This document shows, piece by piece, positions 26,201 through 39,300 of a DNA stretch of 64,000 nt. The DNA comes from Brachyhypopomus gauderio (Eukaryota; Chordata; Actinopteri; Gymnotiformes; Hypopomidae), in NCBI RefSeq assembly GCF_052324685.1, contig NC_135218.1:12252858-12316857 (forward strand), in the 5' to 3' direction. The translations under genes were made by a program, and so were the position numbers. The first letter of the stretch is position 1; each line of letters opens with the position of its first letter. The notes below the pieces were generated by a model. It ran no database searches and was not told the origin of the DNA. It worked only from the letters and a program-made list of their open reading frames with translations.

Positions 26201-27480
26201 TATAAGATTGTTTAAAGCCATAGCAGCTGATAGGAAGGTTAATAAAATATGATTATACAAAATCCATTTGATGTCTAGGTCATTTTATGAACATTATATT
26301 AGCAGAATTACTGCACAAAACAAACTTACATTGGTCACACGTGGACCAACCACCAGGTTGCCAACCGTGCTAGCCGGCAGCATGCTAACATGCATGCTAA
26401 TGGTATTAGCCAGAGACCGTATATATAATGGACGGTACGTCACCGTTGACTACCATTGTGAATTTTTGAAGCTACCAAGATGGCCGTCATGGACGCTGCC
26501 ATCTTAGATGCGCTTGCGCAGTAGATGAAAATGATTGGAGCCAGAGCATGTGCATTAGAACCGGTAGGCAGGACAGTATCTCCGCCCCCAACTCTGATCA
26601 CATTCATTAGGATAAGCCCACCAGTATAGACGGGGTCGCGCATACGGACTGTACTTCACTGAACTTGACTTTCAGTGGAATCTTGCTACAAATTACAAAT
26701 TGCTGTACGATGATGACTGAAATGACCTACACAAAGGAGAAATAGTTTAATTAGGTTTAATGTGAATGGCTTGGGGGGGGGGGGGGGTGATGAGTATAAA
26801 ATGGAGACAAATTTAGTATTATATCGCGATCGATTCTTAGTGTTGACTTGTAACTCCCGCGGTAGCCCAACTCAAAAGTAGCCCAAAAAACCGCACCCCG
26901 CAACCCCAGAATTTTTACCTGCGGCTGGACTTTCAAACAAGCCCAATTTGGCGTGAAAACCGCGAACCTGGCAACTATGCTGTCAGCCAATACGTATAGC
27001 TACAACTTGACGCCAACTGAATCAATTTGTAGCAAACTTAATCATCATATATTGCTAGTGTGTACCATAGTATTTGGTGTTTACACTCGGAGGGTGAACT
27101 GGTTTTTAGTATTGCACTGCGTTACATTTAATAATTACATCATACAAACGTTATGCCTCAGAGATATAGCATTACACATAATTATACATATGGCAAACTT
27201 ATCGCATCGTGTTTCCTCAAATTTGATGTTGAGTTCTTGTAGGCTGAAATGTCCACACGTTTGGCAGACACAACTGACAGCGCATTATATAACTGTCCCT
27301 GTTACATGTTTGTAATGTAAACATTGGCTGTATGAGGTCAGGGATGCTCGGGAGGTTTTTCTGTCACTTTCTTGCAACCGGTGGGGAAAGTTTGCGTATG
27401 TGATCACGTGACTGACCGGCTTCATTTGATTGGTCACTCATACTCAGGTGACGAGAGGTTGGTCAGTCTTCACACTGAAA
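26201..27480. other. Unassigned repeat-rich intergenic sequence
   Basis: Contains a G run (26773-26787) and mixed GC-rich and AT-rich patches. No gene or element family is named with confidence. The 120-residue frame at 26953-27315 has no recognisable similarity. Confidence 0.4.
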
Positions 27481-27489
27481 AGACGAATG

Positions 27490-27720
27490 ATTGACGAATG
27501 ATCAGTGGCGAACCAATGCCCAATGGAGGATGGGTTCCCTTTTGAGTCTTGGTCCTCCCAAGGTTTCTTCCTATTCCCCACCATCTAGGGAGTTTTTCCT
27601 TGCCACTGGCGCCCCTGGCTTGCTCATTAGGGATTTGGACCCATATGATTGTTAAAACTTGTAAATCCTGTAAAGCTGCTTTGTGTTCATAAATGAATAT
27701 GTGACTCAATGTTGACAAGT
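27490..27720. repeat. Dispersed fish repeat (SINE-like tail)
   Basis: Carries the block GGTTTCTTCCTATTCCCC ... AGGGAGTTTTTCCTTGCCAC ... GGCTTGCTCATTAGGG, which I recognise as very common in fish genomes. Its exact family cannot be settled by eye. Confidence 0.45.
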
Positions 27721-27724
27721 TCAA

Positions 27725-28600
27725 CCAAAAGAGGAAGTTTCCAACATTGAACATTTGCTGACATCAGAGGGATGGAGAATAGACCCAGAAAAGGTGAAAA
27801 CAGTCACAGAGATGCCAAGGCCGACAAATGTGTAAGGTGTACGACGTCTAGTAGGAATGGTAAACTATCTGTCTTGTGATAGTCTTTGGAATGGAAAGGT
27901 TTTACCAATACATCTATGGACATCAAGTGACCATACAGAACGATCATTCCACTAGAGAACATTCTCAAAAAACTTTACTAAGCACACCAAAAAGACTTCA
28001 AAGAATGTTACTTAGATTGCAAAAGTACAGTATTTATGTGACCTATGTGCCAGGCTGAGAGATGCTATTGGCTGATACTTTAAGTAGAGCGTACTTACCT
28101 GAGAGTATCACTGGCGCAGTTGAAGCTGAGATTGAAACCGTGAATGTGACACACTACCAATTTCAACAGAGGCTGAAAATGATACGTTTAGCAACAGAGA
28201 CTGATATAAAGATGCAGAAACTGATCCAGACAATCCAAGCAGGATGGTCAGCAAACAAAAAGAATGCAACCACTGCAATAGCACACTATTACACCTTCCA
28301 AGAAGAGCTGACCTACAAGGATGGAATAGTCGTTAGAAGAGAGCGAGCAGTCATTCCAGATGCAATCAGGGATGACATTATGCACAGAATACACTCCTCA
28401 CACCTGGGAGTAGAAGGATGTCTCCAATGTGCAAGAGAATGAGTATACTGGCCAGGCATGAGCGACCATATCAAAACATATGTCGCTAAAGGTGACACAT
28501 GTAGGTCAATGGATATACGTCTGCAAAAATAAACTTTACATCCACATGAGGTACAGGACAGACCATGGGCTAAAGTAGGTACAAACCTATTTGGGAAGTG
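27725..28600 (+). mobile_element. Ty3/gypsy retrotransposon pol fragment
   Basis: Broken plus-strand frames run in order: end of reverse transcriptase (LTSEGWRIDPEKVKTVTEMP), RNase H (about 27890-28080), then the H2C2 zinc-binding start of integrase (about 28380-28500, HSSHLGVEGC ... VYWPGMS). Stops and frameshifts interrupt it, and both ends including LTRs are missing. Confidence 0.8.
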
Positions 28601-28604
28601 GATC

Positions 28605-28770
28605 ACAGTATTTTCTGGACTATAGAGCACACCTCACTATAAGCCGCACCTACTAAGTTTTAAAAAATATGTTGTATAAACCGCACCGGTCTAAAAGCTC
28701 CATATATCTACTGAACTGAATACATTTAACTGAACTGATCAGTTTCTGAACGGTGCCTGTAGCATTTCAC
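28605..28770. repeat. Dispersed repeat containing a GACTATA..AAGCCGCAC block
   Basis: The text CTGGACTATAGAGCACACC ... ATAAGCCGCACCTAC resembles a repeat family widely dispersed in vertebrates. Boundaries are uncertain. Confidence 0.4.
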
Positions 28771-29053
28771 GTGCGACAGATTTGGCTTTCAGACGGTGTT
28801 GTGCCGAATTCCGACTCCCCTCGTTTATCCGTGTATAAAGACGCTACAAATTATATTGTCAATTTACGTTTCTATGCATAAGTAAGCGCTAGACTTTAAT
28901 TATACATCACAGCAAACGGCACGGCATTATCTATGTCCAAAGACACAGTGGCTCAAGGGTGTTAATTATTTTAAATAAAAAACACACTGGCTATACCGAA
29001 GTTCACCTCTGACCACATGACTTCGCAGTATTACAGCAGTATTATGTCTAAAT

Positions 29054-30560
29054 TGTCACGGTCACAGCTCCGGACCCTTCCCTGTGGGCGTGCCGTTACG
29101 TTGTCTGCGTGCTGTTATGTCCATATTAGTGCTTCCGTGGGTGTGGGTTGTCTGTGAGCGTGTTCGTAGTCGCACCTGTGCCTTGTCTCGAGATCACGAG
29201 GGTTTGTGTTAATCACCTATTTAAAGTGCGTTCGCGCAGTGTCTTGTGCTCGTCTTTGTCTAAAGCAGCGCACAGAGCTTACTTGTGTAGTCGTTAATAA
29301 ATGTTATTTGTGCACAGTATACGTCGTGGTGTCTGCCTCCTGCACCCAGCGTTACATAAAGACGAGCCAAAGAACAAAGAGAGAGATGCCAGGATACGCC
29401 ACCCGTGCACCAAAGGGGAAGAGAAAGAGCCGGCGTCACCACTGCTCTTCCCCGGTCCGGCGTCGCGAATCCCCCGTCACCGAGCAGGCTATGAAGCTGG
29501 ACCCCTTGTGTGCGTACTTGCTGTGCGCGGCTCGAGAGACGGAGGATAGAGAGATGGCAGAAAGCCTCCGTCCATATCCGCGGTGCGCATATGGAGGGAA
29601 AAGCACCCTCCCGCGTCCCTAGAGCTGCCACCCATGGCAGAGGGCAGCAGCGTATTGCAGGAGAGGACTCTGAGGCCATAGTGTACTACGGAGAAGGGGA
29701 GAACGTCAGTCCCCCTCCGTCCCTGTACTCTGAGTCCACAGTGTACTATGGAGAAGGGGAGAACGTCAGTCCCCCTCCGTCCCTGTACTCTGAGTCCACA
29801 GTGTACTATGGAGAAGGGGAGAACGTCAGTCCCCCTCCGTCCCTGTACGCCGAGTCGACGGGGTGTTACGAGGAGAGAGAGAGAGCGCCGGTCCTTCCCC
29901 GTCCGTTTGCTCGGATCCTTCCGGGTTTAACAGCGGGAGCGACGTAGAGGACTGCACGTCGGCGGGCTCGGAGGAGACAGTGAAAAGGGAGAAGGGGTGT
30001 CCGCAAGGCGAAGAGGGCTCTCGTGCTCCGTCAGTGGGGAGCAGGATGAGCTGGTCACACTGCCCGGCTTTGGGAGAGTCCATGTTCCTGGGGCGGAGTG
30101 AAGCGGAGGTGGAGCCCATGGAGACCACGACAGAGAAAGCGTCGATGATTCCGGGAGCACGAGAGGGATTCGGCGTGGTCAGTGGTCCAAGGTGGGGGTC
30201 CCGTGCGCCTTTGGGGACGTCACGGAAGCCCGCCGGCGCGCGGCGCCGAGTATCGGCTCCGGGGGCGCCCAAGAGGAAGTTCGAGGCTCCTCGGGGGAGA
30301 CTCCCGGGCGAGAGGTCCAAGGGCGCACCGAGAGGTGCAACGCGCGCCGGAGGCGCAGCACCGAGGGCCGAAGGGACTCCGCCACCTGTACCACCTGCTC
30401 TGTCCTTTCCGCCTGTCTTCCCAGGAGGGATAGCGCCACCGCTAGCGCTCTGGCAGGCAGCCCAACCGATAACGTGGCTGCCTGTCCCTGTATGTATGTC
30501 TGTACCCCTGTGTTTCCCTAATCTCCTCTTCCCTCTTGTTTTTTTATGTCAGAATCATTA
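29054..30560 (+). mobile_element. LTR element: left LTR plus truncated internal region
   Basis: 29054-29356 starts TGTCACGGTCACAGC and ends GCGTTACA, matching the ends of the solo LTR at 18069. The 5-base flanks (TAAAT and TAAAG) do not match exactly, so it is not a simple solo insertion. Downstream, GC-rich sequence holds overlapping Arg/Pro-rich frames (29384-29622, 29510-29947, 29863-30576) in the gag position, with no zinc knuckle or protease. A 60-bp unit encoding STVYYGEGENVSPPPSLY is repeated three times at about 29672-29850. No right LTR is found. A nonautonomous element is the likeliest reading. Confidence 0.6.
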
Positions 30561-30779
30561 TTATTGTAAAATTTGAATTCTGTTTTTAATTTTTATTTTA
30601 TAATCACTAATTTGGTTGCTATTTTCTTTATATGCAGACTCAAATATTTGGTACTTGACTTGAGACTTGACTTGGACTTGTGACTTGTGAGCATCTCTAT
30701 GGAGCATCTTTTGGAGGCATCCTGAGCTTTTTAAACCTGATCGTCTTCACCCTAATTAGGCTGGGACTCAAATGCTTGT

Positions 30780-31660
30780 GGATAAGTTACTGTATGGAAT
30801 CACTCACATGTGAAACTTGCACCCAACCAACTTGGGCGTCACTTTTGATAATGAGCTCAGTTTCAAATCACACATCACAACTACATGCAAGACAGCTTAT
30901 TTTCACCTTCGAAACATCGCTAAGGTCCGAGATATGCTCTCTCCTGCTGATAGTGAAAAACTTGTCCATGCATTTATCACATCAAGGCTAGACTATTGTA
31001 ACACTGTTCTATCTGTTCTCCCAAATAGCTCTATTTTTCACCTATACAGAATGCTGCTGCAAGGGTCCTGACCCGCAGGAGAAAGAGAGATCATATTAAA
31101 CATACACTTCACTCACTGCACTGGGTACCTGTCAGTTTTAGAATAGATGTTAAGGTTCTGGTGATGGTTTTTAAATGTCTTCATTGCCTTGCTCCTCTTT
31201 ACCTCAGTGAAACGATGGTTAGATATGTTCCAGTCAGGTTTCTCAGGTCTTCAAACAGTAATCTACTGATGATTCCTAAAAGCCGATTAAAGATGGCGAG
31301 GGTGCTTTTAGACACTATGGCCTAAAGCTCTGGAACACTCTTCCTGAGGAGCTCAGAGACATTTCATCCTTGTACAGCTTCAAGAAGAGTCTCAAAACCT
31401 TCCTGTTTAGATCTGCTTTAGTTAAGAAACTCTAATGGTAAATAATTGTATAACATTATCACATTATTTTACATTCTATGTCTGTTCTAATATTTTAATA
31501 GTTTTCCATCTTATTTACTTTATTACATTATTTTATTTAGTTACATTTTATGTCTTTGCTTCCTTTTAATGTTTTTTTATTTATTCTGTAAAGTACTTTG
31601 AGTTGCACGTATATATAAAAGGTGCTATACAAATAAAGATTATTATTATATTACACTGGA
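30780..31660 (+). mobile_element. LINE (L2-like) 3' fragment
   Basis: Plus-strand frames encode LGVTFDNELSFKSHI, AFITSRLDYCNTVLSVLP, SLHWVPVSFRIDVKVLVMVF and LRSSNSNLLMIPKSR, in the order of an L2-type reverse-transcriptase C-terminus. The 3' UTR ends with GGTGCTATACAAATAAAGATTATTATTA. It is frame-broken and 5'-truncated, and is a separate insertion, opposite in direction, from the one at 25585. Confidence 0.87.
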
Positions 31661-31934
31661 ATATGTAGCTTAAGATGCATTATCGAAAATTTCACAGTAT
31701 GCCAGTATTGCACACCTTTAGTTCACTAAACCTCCATCCACTAGAGGGCAACAGTGAACACATCAGCAATGGAGCTGCTGCGCAGAATGTAGACACGTTG
31801 TGTAAGAGGCTATAGAGGAGAGCGTTAGCTAGCCAGCTAAGTAGCGCTTTGTATATCTTATTTAACATTAGGGTCCGTGTTCCTATTGAAGAGGTTTGTC
31901 AGTTCAAGCTGTACAATACGAGTAGTTAAGACAT

Positions 31935-34140
31935 ATGGCTATTTCAATGGCTACGCAAGCTGCACGGCTTTTAAGTAAGCTAGATGGTCTGTTTGCTGTG
32001 TACAAACCTCAAGGAGTTAATTGGAAACATGTCCGAGACACGATTGAGACAAAACTATTAAAGGGTATGATATAATTTTAAAAACAATATCGTTTAGTAT
32101 ATGTTTAATTTCTATTGCAATTTTGTGATATATACGAAATTCAAATAATTGTAACTTTTTTTTTGCTCAAGATTATATCGCATAATAATCTGTTTTCCTC
32201 CTGTTTGCTTTTCTTTTCCCTCACTCATCTGTGCTCGAAAGCCGTTAATTCTTTACCCCCACCTGCCCCGCGGTGTATGGTGCAATTTCAGGTGTTACCC
32301 AGCGGAGAAACCAGCGACTCCACCGACCTCACAGTAACTGCATCCAAGCTACCTACACTGACAGATCATCCTCTGGGTTAGTCTAAATTCAGCTGCTACG
32401 ACCCAGTAATACGATGTCAATACAGTAAACCGAGTAAAGCACACCTGTCGTTCCTTTAGTTACAGGACAACAGTATAATCACATCCGAATCGGAGTTGGA
32501 CATCGTTTGGACACCTTTTCTTCTGGAGTACTAGGTGAATACTATGTTTCGTTTTAAGACAATAATATAAATAAGTGACTTTTTCCCAGTGTGTCTGTGG
32601 TATATTATATAAGTTTGTAGTTATTTGGAAGTGCAATCTGAGTTTCTCTTTTATTGGCAGTTCTGGGTCTGGGGCGTGGAAATACAGCCTTGGACAGTCT
32701 ATACCGATCTCACGTCACCAGGGTAAACATGGATATATGTTACTATATGTGCGTACCTCATGGAGGTGCAGTGCATTACCCTCGTACATCATGTCTTCTT
32801 AGTGGTTTGTTGAGTATGCACCTCCATGCTTTCGTACTATACTGGATTTTGTTTTGGATAGCCTACTGCAGCAATAAGCACACAAAAAGCCTGAGGTGGA
32901 AGCGCTCTGTTTAATTTTAGTGTAGTTTTATACAATTCATTTATCGCAATTTATCATTAATTAACATTAGATATCAGAAAGGAAGGAAGTCGAGAATCAA
33001 AGGAGTGTAGAGAGCTGTGGCAGTTTAGGGTGGTTTATTACCAGCACGATGTGGTGTTTTGCAGGACTACACACTGGAGGGGGAGTTTGGAGTGGCCACA
33101 GACGATTTCACTCACACTGGACGCATCATAGAAAGAAGCACATATGGTTATAAACTGTATTCCATATTTATAAAACTATCAGAAATAGTATATTTGTGTA
33201 GTTATGCTGTCCAATAGCTAGTTTCAGCCCCCCCCCCCCCCCCCCCCCCCCAAGCCTAACTTTCTTTTGCCATGTCTTTCAGAGCACATTACACAGGACA
33301 AGCTAGAGAGTGTATTAGCCATGATCCAGGGAGCTAATCAGAAGGCTCTAATCACGTGAGTCACTGCAGTCAGTGTACTGTAATTTTAAATGACACCATG
33401 TTGAATGACATTTAAGTGTTAAATGAAGCCATGTGATCTTCACAGTCTCATTACATTCAGAAGGGTGTGCATTCTCTCTCAGATACTAGCGTGTTCTTTC
33501 ACACAGGTACTCCCAGGTGGACCTGCACACTCAGGAGGCTTATGAGCTGGCAGTGAAGGGGATGTTGCGTCCGCAGTGTAAAAGTCCTCCCATTCTAACT
33601 GGCCTACGATGTCTTCGCTTTCAACCGCCTCACTTCACGCTGGGTAAGAAAAAATATCACAAGTTACATGTATACACCTAGATGTACACCCACCTCTTTA
33701 ACACACAGACTGAAATGCATTTGATTGCCAAGTGCTTTCAAAAGGAGCTGGCTAAATACTATGGCCCTTGCCACACGTGCTTACATGCCTTTATCTCATC
33801 AGAGGTGCAGTGCGTTAATGAGACACAGCAGTATCTGCGGAAGCTCCTGCACGAGGTGGGCTTGGAACTGCGCAGCAATGCGGTTTGCAGCAAGGTGCGT
33901 CGCACGCGGGATGGTCCTTTCAAAATCGAGGACGCCCTGACCCACAGCAACTGGACTGCGGACGACATCGTTCCGTCCGTCGCTTACTTCCGCCGTGTTA
34001 CACGGAAGATCCGGAAGAACGACAGGCAAGCTGTCAAACAGTTGGATGGCAAGGCCGAGACCCAGCCTGCTACAGAACAGAAAGCAGGATCCCAGAACCT
34101 CGATTCAGAAATGCCTACGGACAGTAAGCAGTGGGTTTAA
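31935..34140 (+). CDS. trub2: TruB-family pseudouridine synthase 2 (mitochondrial)
   Basis: Eight coding exons join in phase: 31935-32064, 32242-32376, 32460-32534, 32661-32722, 33065-33146, 33283-33355, 33507-33643, 33803-34140. The product is 343 aa (human TRUB2 about 331). TRUB2 acts in mitochondria, in mRNA pseudouridylation and mitoribosome/RNA-granule function. Visible landmarks are the N-terminal LDGLFAVYKPQGVNWKH, the catalytic-Asp motif GVGHRLDTFSSGVLVLG spanning exons 3-4 (D is the nucleophile), DYTLEGEFGVATDD, and the C-terminal ETQQYLRKLLHEVGLEL and VRRTRDGPF segments. The start ATG is followed by an Arg/Lys-containing, Asp/Glu-poor leader consistent with mitochondrial import. A poly-C run (about 33229-33252) sits in intron 5. 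The 5' UTR begins somewhere after about 31700. Confidence 0.92.
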
Positions 34141-35311
34141 TGGAGTTTTTGATGGATTACTTTGGGTCCCGTTTACCAAGGAGAAGATTTATGTTCTCAT
34201 TTCATTCTTGAGTAAATCTTCATTGTACTGTATATTACAGTTTATATATTTGGGGTATTTCAGAATATTGTCACAAGTGATTACTTCAATATTCATTGAA
34301 GTATATGGGCATATAAAATAGCATTTTTTAATAAAGCATTATTTAAGTGAAACTGTATGTGTGTACATGTGGTTGATATAAGGGAACCGTCTCATATCTA
34401 GGAGGGAGCAAGGTCTTAACAGATTTAATCTTTTACTGAATACTGCTGTAGAAATTTGTTATAAGGTACTGTAACATTCTTTAGCAAGTTCTTTGATTAT
34501 GCACTTCACACCACTCTACAACTTCAGAAAGAGTTCAGCATTATAATATGTAAATTAATTGGTGAAGACTTTGAATTCACATTGAAATGTGAAACATGAG
34601 ACAAAACGATTCAATACTAAGATGAAAGCATTTGTCAAATGCATAAAACGTAAGGGTACCCTAATGAATACACTACACAGTAACTGACAATACATCGTGT
34701 ATTAAATCTTTAAGTCTCTTAACTTTCTGCCAACGCCATAAAACGTCGCAAAGTAGAGAAACAATGAATAACGCAGCTGTAGTGTTTGTCTTCCCCTTAC
34801 TGCCACAGAGGGGCAGTGTTGTAAAACGATTACCGAATGTTTTACAGTATAGAAAGACGTCACACATTAGCTAGCCAAATGTGCTAGTCATTTACACTTC
34901 GAGTTAGCTTTAAAAAGGCACCGAATTAGTGTTTCGCAGAAGTAGTCTTAAAAAGGTAATTGATTTCGTGGAGTTTATGAAGACGGTCATCTACCTAGCT
35001 TTTTACCTTCATATAAATAAGCGTATTAGTTAACTATATTTAATATATTTAACCTTCCTAACAAGCTATTTAGCTAACTAGTGTAGTTCCAACCTAAATC
35101 TGCCATACCTGATTGAACAGATCTGTGTTGTAGCTTAACTCGGTAGGAAGGCAGGTGTGCTAAATTTGGCCTGAAACTAAACGGCAGGCCTGTGCAGTAT
35201 AGAAGTATATTGTATAGAAGTATAGAAGTATAATGTACTACTATGGTTAAACATGGGCATAATAAATATTAGCAGCATGTTAAATGACTACAAGTTCTGT
35301 TTTGCAGGGCC
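34141..35311. other. trub2-hdhd3 spacer
   Basis: Holds the trub2 3' UTR (an AATAAA at about 34330) and a probable noncoding first exon of hdhd3 ending near 34955 (AAAAAG|gtaatt). No coding segment is recognised. Confidence 0.45.
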
Positions 35312-36353
35312 ATGCGTGGGCCAGTGCGCTGGGTGCTATGGGACGTAAAAGACACACTACTGAAGGTTCGGCGCTCTGTGGGCGAGCAGTACCACCGCGA
35401 GGCTGAGCGCGCAGGACTCCACTTACTACCCGCGCAGGTGGAGTCGGCGTTCAGGCAAGCTTATCTCCAGCACTCGCACCTCTACCCAAACTATGGCACT
35501 GCTCAGGGCATGAATGGCCAGGTGTGGTGGACACACCTTGTGAAGAACGTCTTCAGCCAGTGTGGGGTGCAGGATCCTGCAGTGCTTGACACACTGGCCA
35601 GTAACCTCTATAAGAACTTCTGTGGTCCAGAGAACTGGGAGGTAATAGACTTCTGTTAAACTCATACAACAGTGCTTGTTCATACTTGTAGTATTAGTTG
35701 CATACGTGGTATAATTACATGTTGCATGCGCCTTACATTTTACTAGACGAGTTATATTTATACGTATAGCAGTGGGATCAGAATGATAATTTGATATGGA
35801 TAAGAATTGATTTAATGCAGATTTAATAAAACAAAGAACATAAATCCTTCTTATTACTTAGTAAATCGAATTAATAATTCTCATTAAATACCAGCGTATG
35901 TAACTAAATAAAAACTTAACCAAGACCCACGTGACTCATTTCAGTTTGTGTCATCAGGTGTTCCCAGACTCAGGTTCTGTCTTGAAATCCTGCTCAGCCC
36001 TAGGAGTGAAACAGGGCGTGGTGTCCAACTTTGACAGCCGCCTAGAAGGGGTTCTCAGAGGATGTGGCCTCCTCACCCACTTCTCATTTCTCCTTACTTC
36101 AGAAGAGGCAGGCGTGGGCAAGCCAGATGTGGCCATTTTCACACAAGCCTTGAAAAAGTGTGCTGTGCCAGCCAAAAATGTAGCCCACGTTGGGGACCAC
36201 TATGTAAATGACTACCTTGCCTCTCGATCACTGGGTATTCGTGGTTACCTGCTTGATAGGCAGGGACACCAAAGGCATCTGGATGTTCCTCCACAGCACA
36301 GACTTCAGAGCCTGGATGAGTTACCTGCTCGACTGCAGCAGGAAACTGACTAG
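35312..36353 (+). CDS. hdhd3: Haloacid dehalogenase-like hydrolase domain-containing protein 3
   Basis: Two coding exons (35312-35641 and 35958-36353) give 241 aa (human HDHD3 about 251). The first follows an AG acceptor 4 bases upstream of the ATG, implying an upstream noncoding exon. HAD motifs in order: motif I WDVKDTLL, motif II VVSNFD, motif III with GVGKPD, motif IV HVGDHYVND. The cap region (residues about 15-110) includes FRQAYLQHSHLYPNYG. The second Asp of the canonical DxD of motif I is Lys here, as I also recall for mammalian HDHD3, so classical phosphatase activity is doubtful and no substrate is assigned. It follows trub2 in the same direction at about 1.2 kb. Confidence 0.92.
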
Positions 36354-39300
36354 AATCTGCATCATGTCTCTGCGGCAGAATTGTGACGTTCTGCCGAAAA
36401 GTGCAATGAAGGGTTTGAGTTTCCCAGGCCCATCTAAGCAGAGTCTAAAAAGAAATGCACAATTGGCACTGCAGTTTAGCTTAATTCATGCCTGAAAACC
36501 CACTGGTTTATATGCTAGGGAGACATAGAGAATTATTTACAAGTGTGGCATCCAAGTTCAGTCAGGTATGTCATCAAGTAACAAGATTATGTGCAAAAAA
36601 TGTTTGCTCTGTTAATCATGCAAGCATGTTGGCATAGTGATCAGTGGTGGAACTTACTAATACATGAGCCAGCCGTTAAAGCATAAGAAATAAAAATAAC
36701 TTGTTAATTTGCTTGCTTTATCATTCTTAAATTGAAGACCTCATTGGGGGGACACAAGCTAAATGTGAAGATTAACCTGTTTTGAGTAAAGTGTGAACAT
36801 TTTTACAGTTCCATGCATTAGACAAAAGATAATGAAATATATTTAGCAAAGGTGAAGTTAAACAAAACTAAGTTTTGCTATACTTTCATTGGCTTTTGTT
36901 ACACTGAATACACGTAAAAATTTGCACAGGCTTTGACTGATAAAGACCCGTTTGACAAGACCTTGTAGTAAGCGTACAGAACAGGTGATTATACCGTTTA
37001 AGCCAGAGTTGGAAAATCCTAGAAATATTTTAATCACTGGTAAAGTTCCAAAATGTATTTTGAATTTAAAACACTATGACCCTTGTCATTTATGGGACAG
37101 GGAAACACTAACATTTTTATTCTGGGACATGTATATATTTTTACGTTCCTGCTGCTGCCGCCAGGCACTAAAGTGATGTGAGACCAATCTTTTGATTTTT
37201 CCAAGAGGAGGACTGGAAAAAAAGACATTAAATCAGGGGAATGAAGGAACTACTTCCTTGTTAGAACAGATGATGTAAATCATTGGTCACTTTGCCATCA
37301 CACCTGGCACCTAAAGTGGAAAAGGAGAGAGGACCCTCAAGAACTGGGAATCCCTCTGAACTGTTAAGTCATCAAACAACATAGTGTACGTTCAGCTAGC
37401 CTCCTGGACAGTCTAATACATCAAAGCATGTATTGGCCAAAATTGTTGTAATGAAATCACGTTTGCTATAAATAAATTTGCGCTACTAAAACATTTCCGT
37501 TGCACAGGTGTGCAGATGCAAACCACACAAAGAAGGTATATTTGAAGGCTTTTCTTTTTTGGGAGGCCAAGCATCACCATTTAGGCAATCTACATTTGTC
37601 AGAGTAATTCATATCATGACCAAACTGAATCTGCAGTGTGCCGATACGAGTGTTTCCATACCAGCGGGTTTCTGTGATAAAGGCTGCAAGAGGGTCATAA
37701 AGATTCAGTGAAAGGGAAAGACCACTTAACTCTAATACCCCCATGAGCTCATTCTCTCCCGTCTGCCCCAGCACAGATACCAGCAATGCCTGGGGTCACT
37801 TCACATAGATTTGATTCGTTTGAGCCGAGAAGCTGAAAAACAAAGATTAAAAAAAATAAATAAATAAAACTTTTAATCCCAGGCAAACTCCCAATCCATC
37901 ATTGGCATTAAAGATGGTGCAGAATATAGGTTTGTGGCATTTGACCCTTTTTTGAGCGGTACGGTATAATTCTGTACTGACTCCATCCTCAGCAAAGTAA
38001 GTGAAGCTCTCCATGTCTTGCATGCCCTGAATTTGTGTCCAGGTTCTCCCGGCCTGCTGCGTGTCTAAAGGCTGCATGCAGTAGAGAGCTTTACAGCCCC
38101 GCAGCGGTAAAGGATCAGCCAGGCAGCTCCAAGAGGCTCCGCTGCAATCCTATTGCAAACACAATGGGTTTGGCACACAGAGCTGTGGCCATGGGCCTAG
38201 CAGAACAGAGCAGGGAGCAGAAGGTGCAGGAACAGGAGGGGGTGGGTAACGTGAAACCTAAACCACAGAACATGACAGCCAGGCCGAATCATTAGGAAGC
38301 GTAACCTAGAATGAGACAGGTGCAGAGAGGCTGGGACATCTAGCAAAAGAGCAAGTGGAAATATTTTGAAAGCGAAAATCAAAATGTTAATTTGAAACTG
38401 TATGTAAATAGAAGAAAACTACCAGCAAAGCATCCTTCCTCACAAACCGTGTTTTTACTGTGAGGTCCCTCACAGCTCTTTGTTAGCCTAACCTATGTGC
38501 AGCCTTTCTCCACCACCTCACACCTCATTTGGCTTCATCTTAAAATATTCTATAGAAATGTGCAAACACAGGGCTTACGCTGCAAGGAAAATAATGGTCA
38601 ACAAAAAAGTAAAAGTTGGAAAAAAAATTCAGTTATCTAGAGAAAAAAAATTATAAATGCAAGATTTGGCATAATAACCACCACCAAGACATCCAGCATT
38701 ATGAAAAATATATGTAGATGCATTCATAATTACATAAAGTGGTCAAGAACAAACACGAGGAAAAAGATCACAGAACAAACATTGTAAACTAGATTGGGTT
38801 ACCTCTGATCCCTGTTAGTGAAAAATCACAAGCACAATTCTCCCGACACTCAATGTTATTCCTTTATGATGACAAGCTAACAACATTGTTTTTTGCACAC
38901 AAATTAAACAAGTAGTAGGTGTCAAAATGAGATCTGAAACTCTGGGTAATCTAGGAGCACGACCTCTTGAGTGGAATCTGACATTTTGAATAGCAAAGTA
39001 ATTGTTAAATTATCTTGCATTTCCAACAATTAACATTTTATGTTGGATGAATATGTTGAATAGGATACATACTCCAATATATTTGATATGCTCACATGTT
39101 AAACACAGGATATCTAGCATCTCACATGACAGGTTTATAAGACACAAGACAACATCTCAAACACATATCTCTTAGCACAGTCAGTCAACATTCTTTGCTC
39201 ACATGTGGACAGCAAATACTTCCTCGGCAATTTAAGTAGCTTTCCTGAATGTAACATAATTAACTTACTTTGAATATTAGCTAAGTACTACCCGAATTAG

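Noticed and set aside
29054-29356. Second solo LTR with target duplication
   Set aside because: The flanking five bases (TAAAT and TAAAG) do not match exactly and element-like sequence continues downstream, so it is treated as the left LTR of a truncated element.
29863-30576. 237-residue Arg/Pro-rich protein as a host gene
   Set aside because: It sits in a GC-rich internal region directly downstream of an LTR, overlaps other equally long frames, and lacks any recognisable host domain or splice structure.
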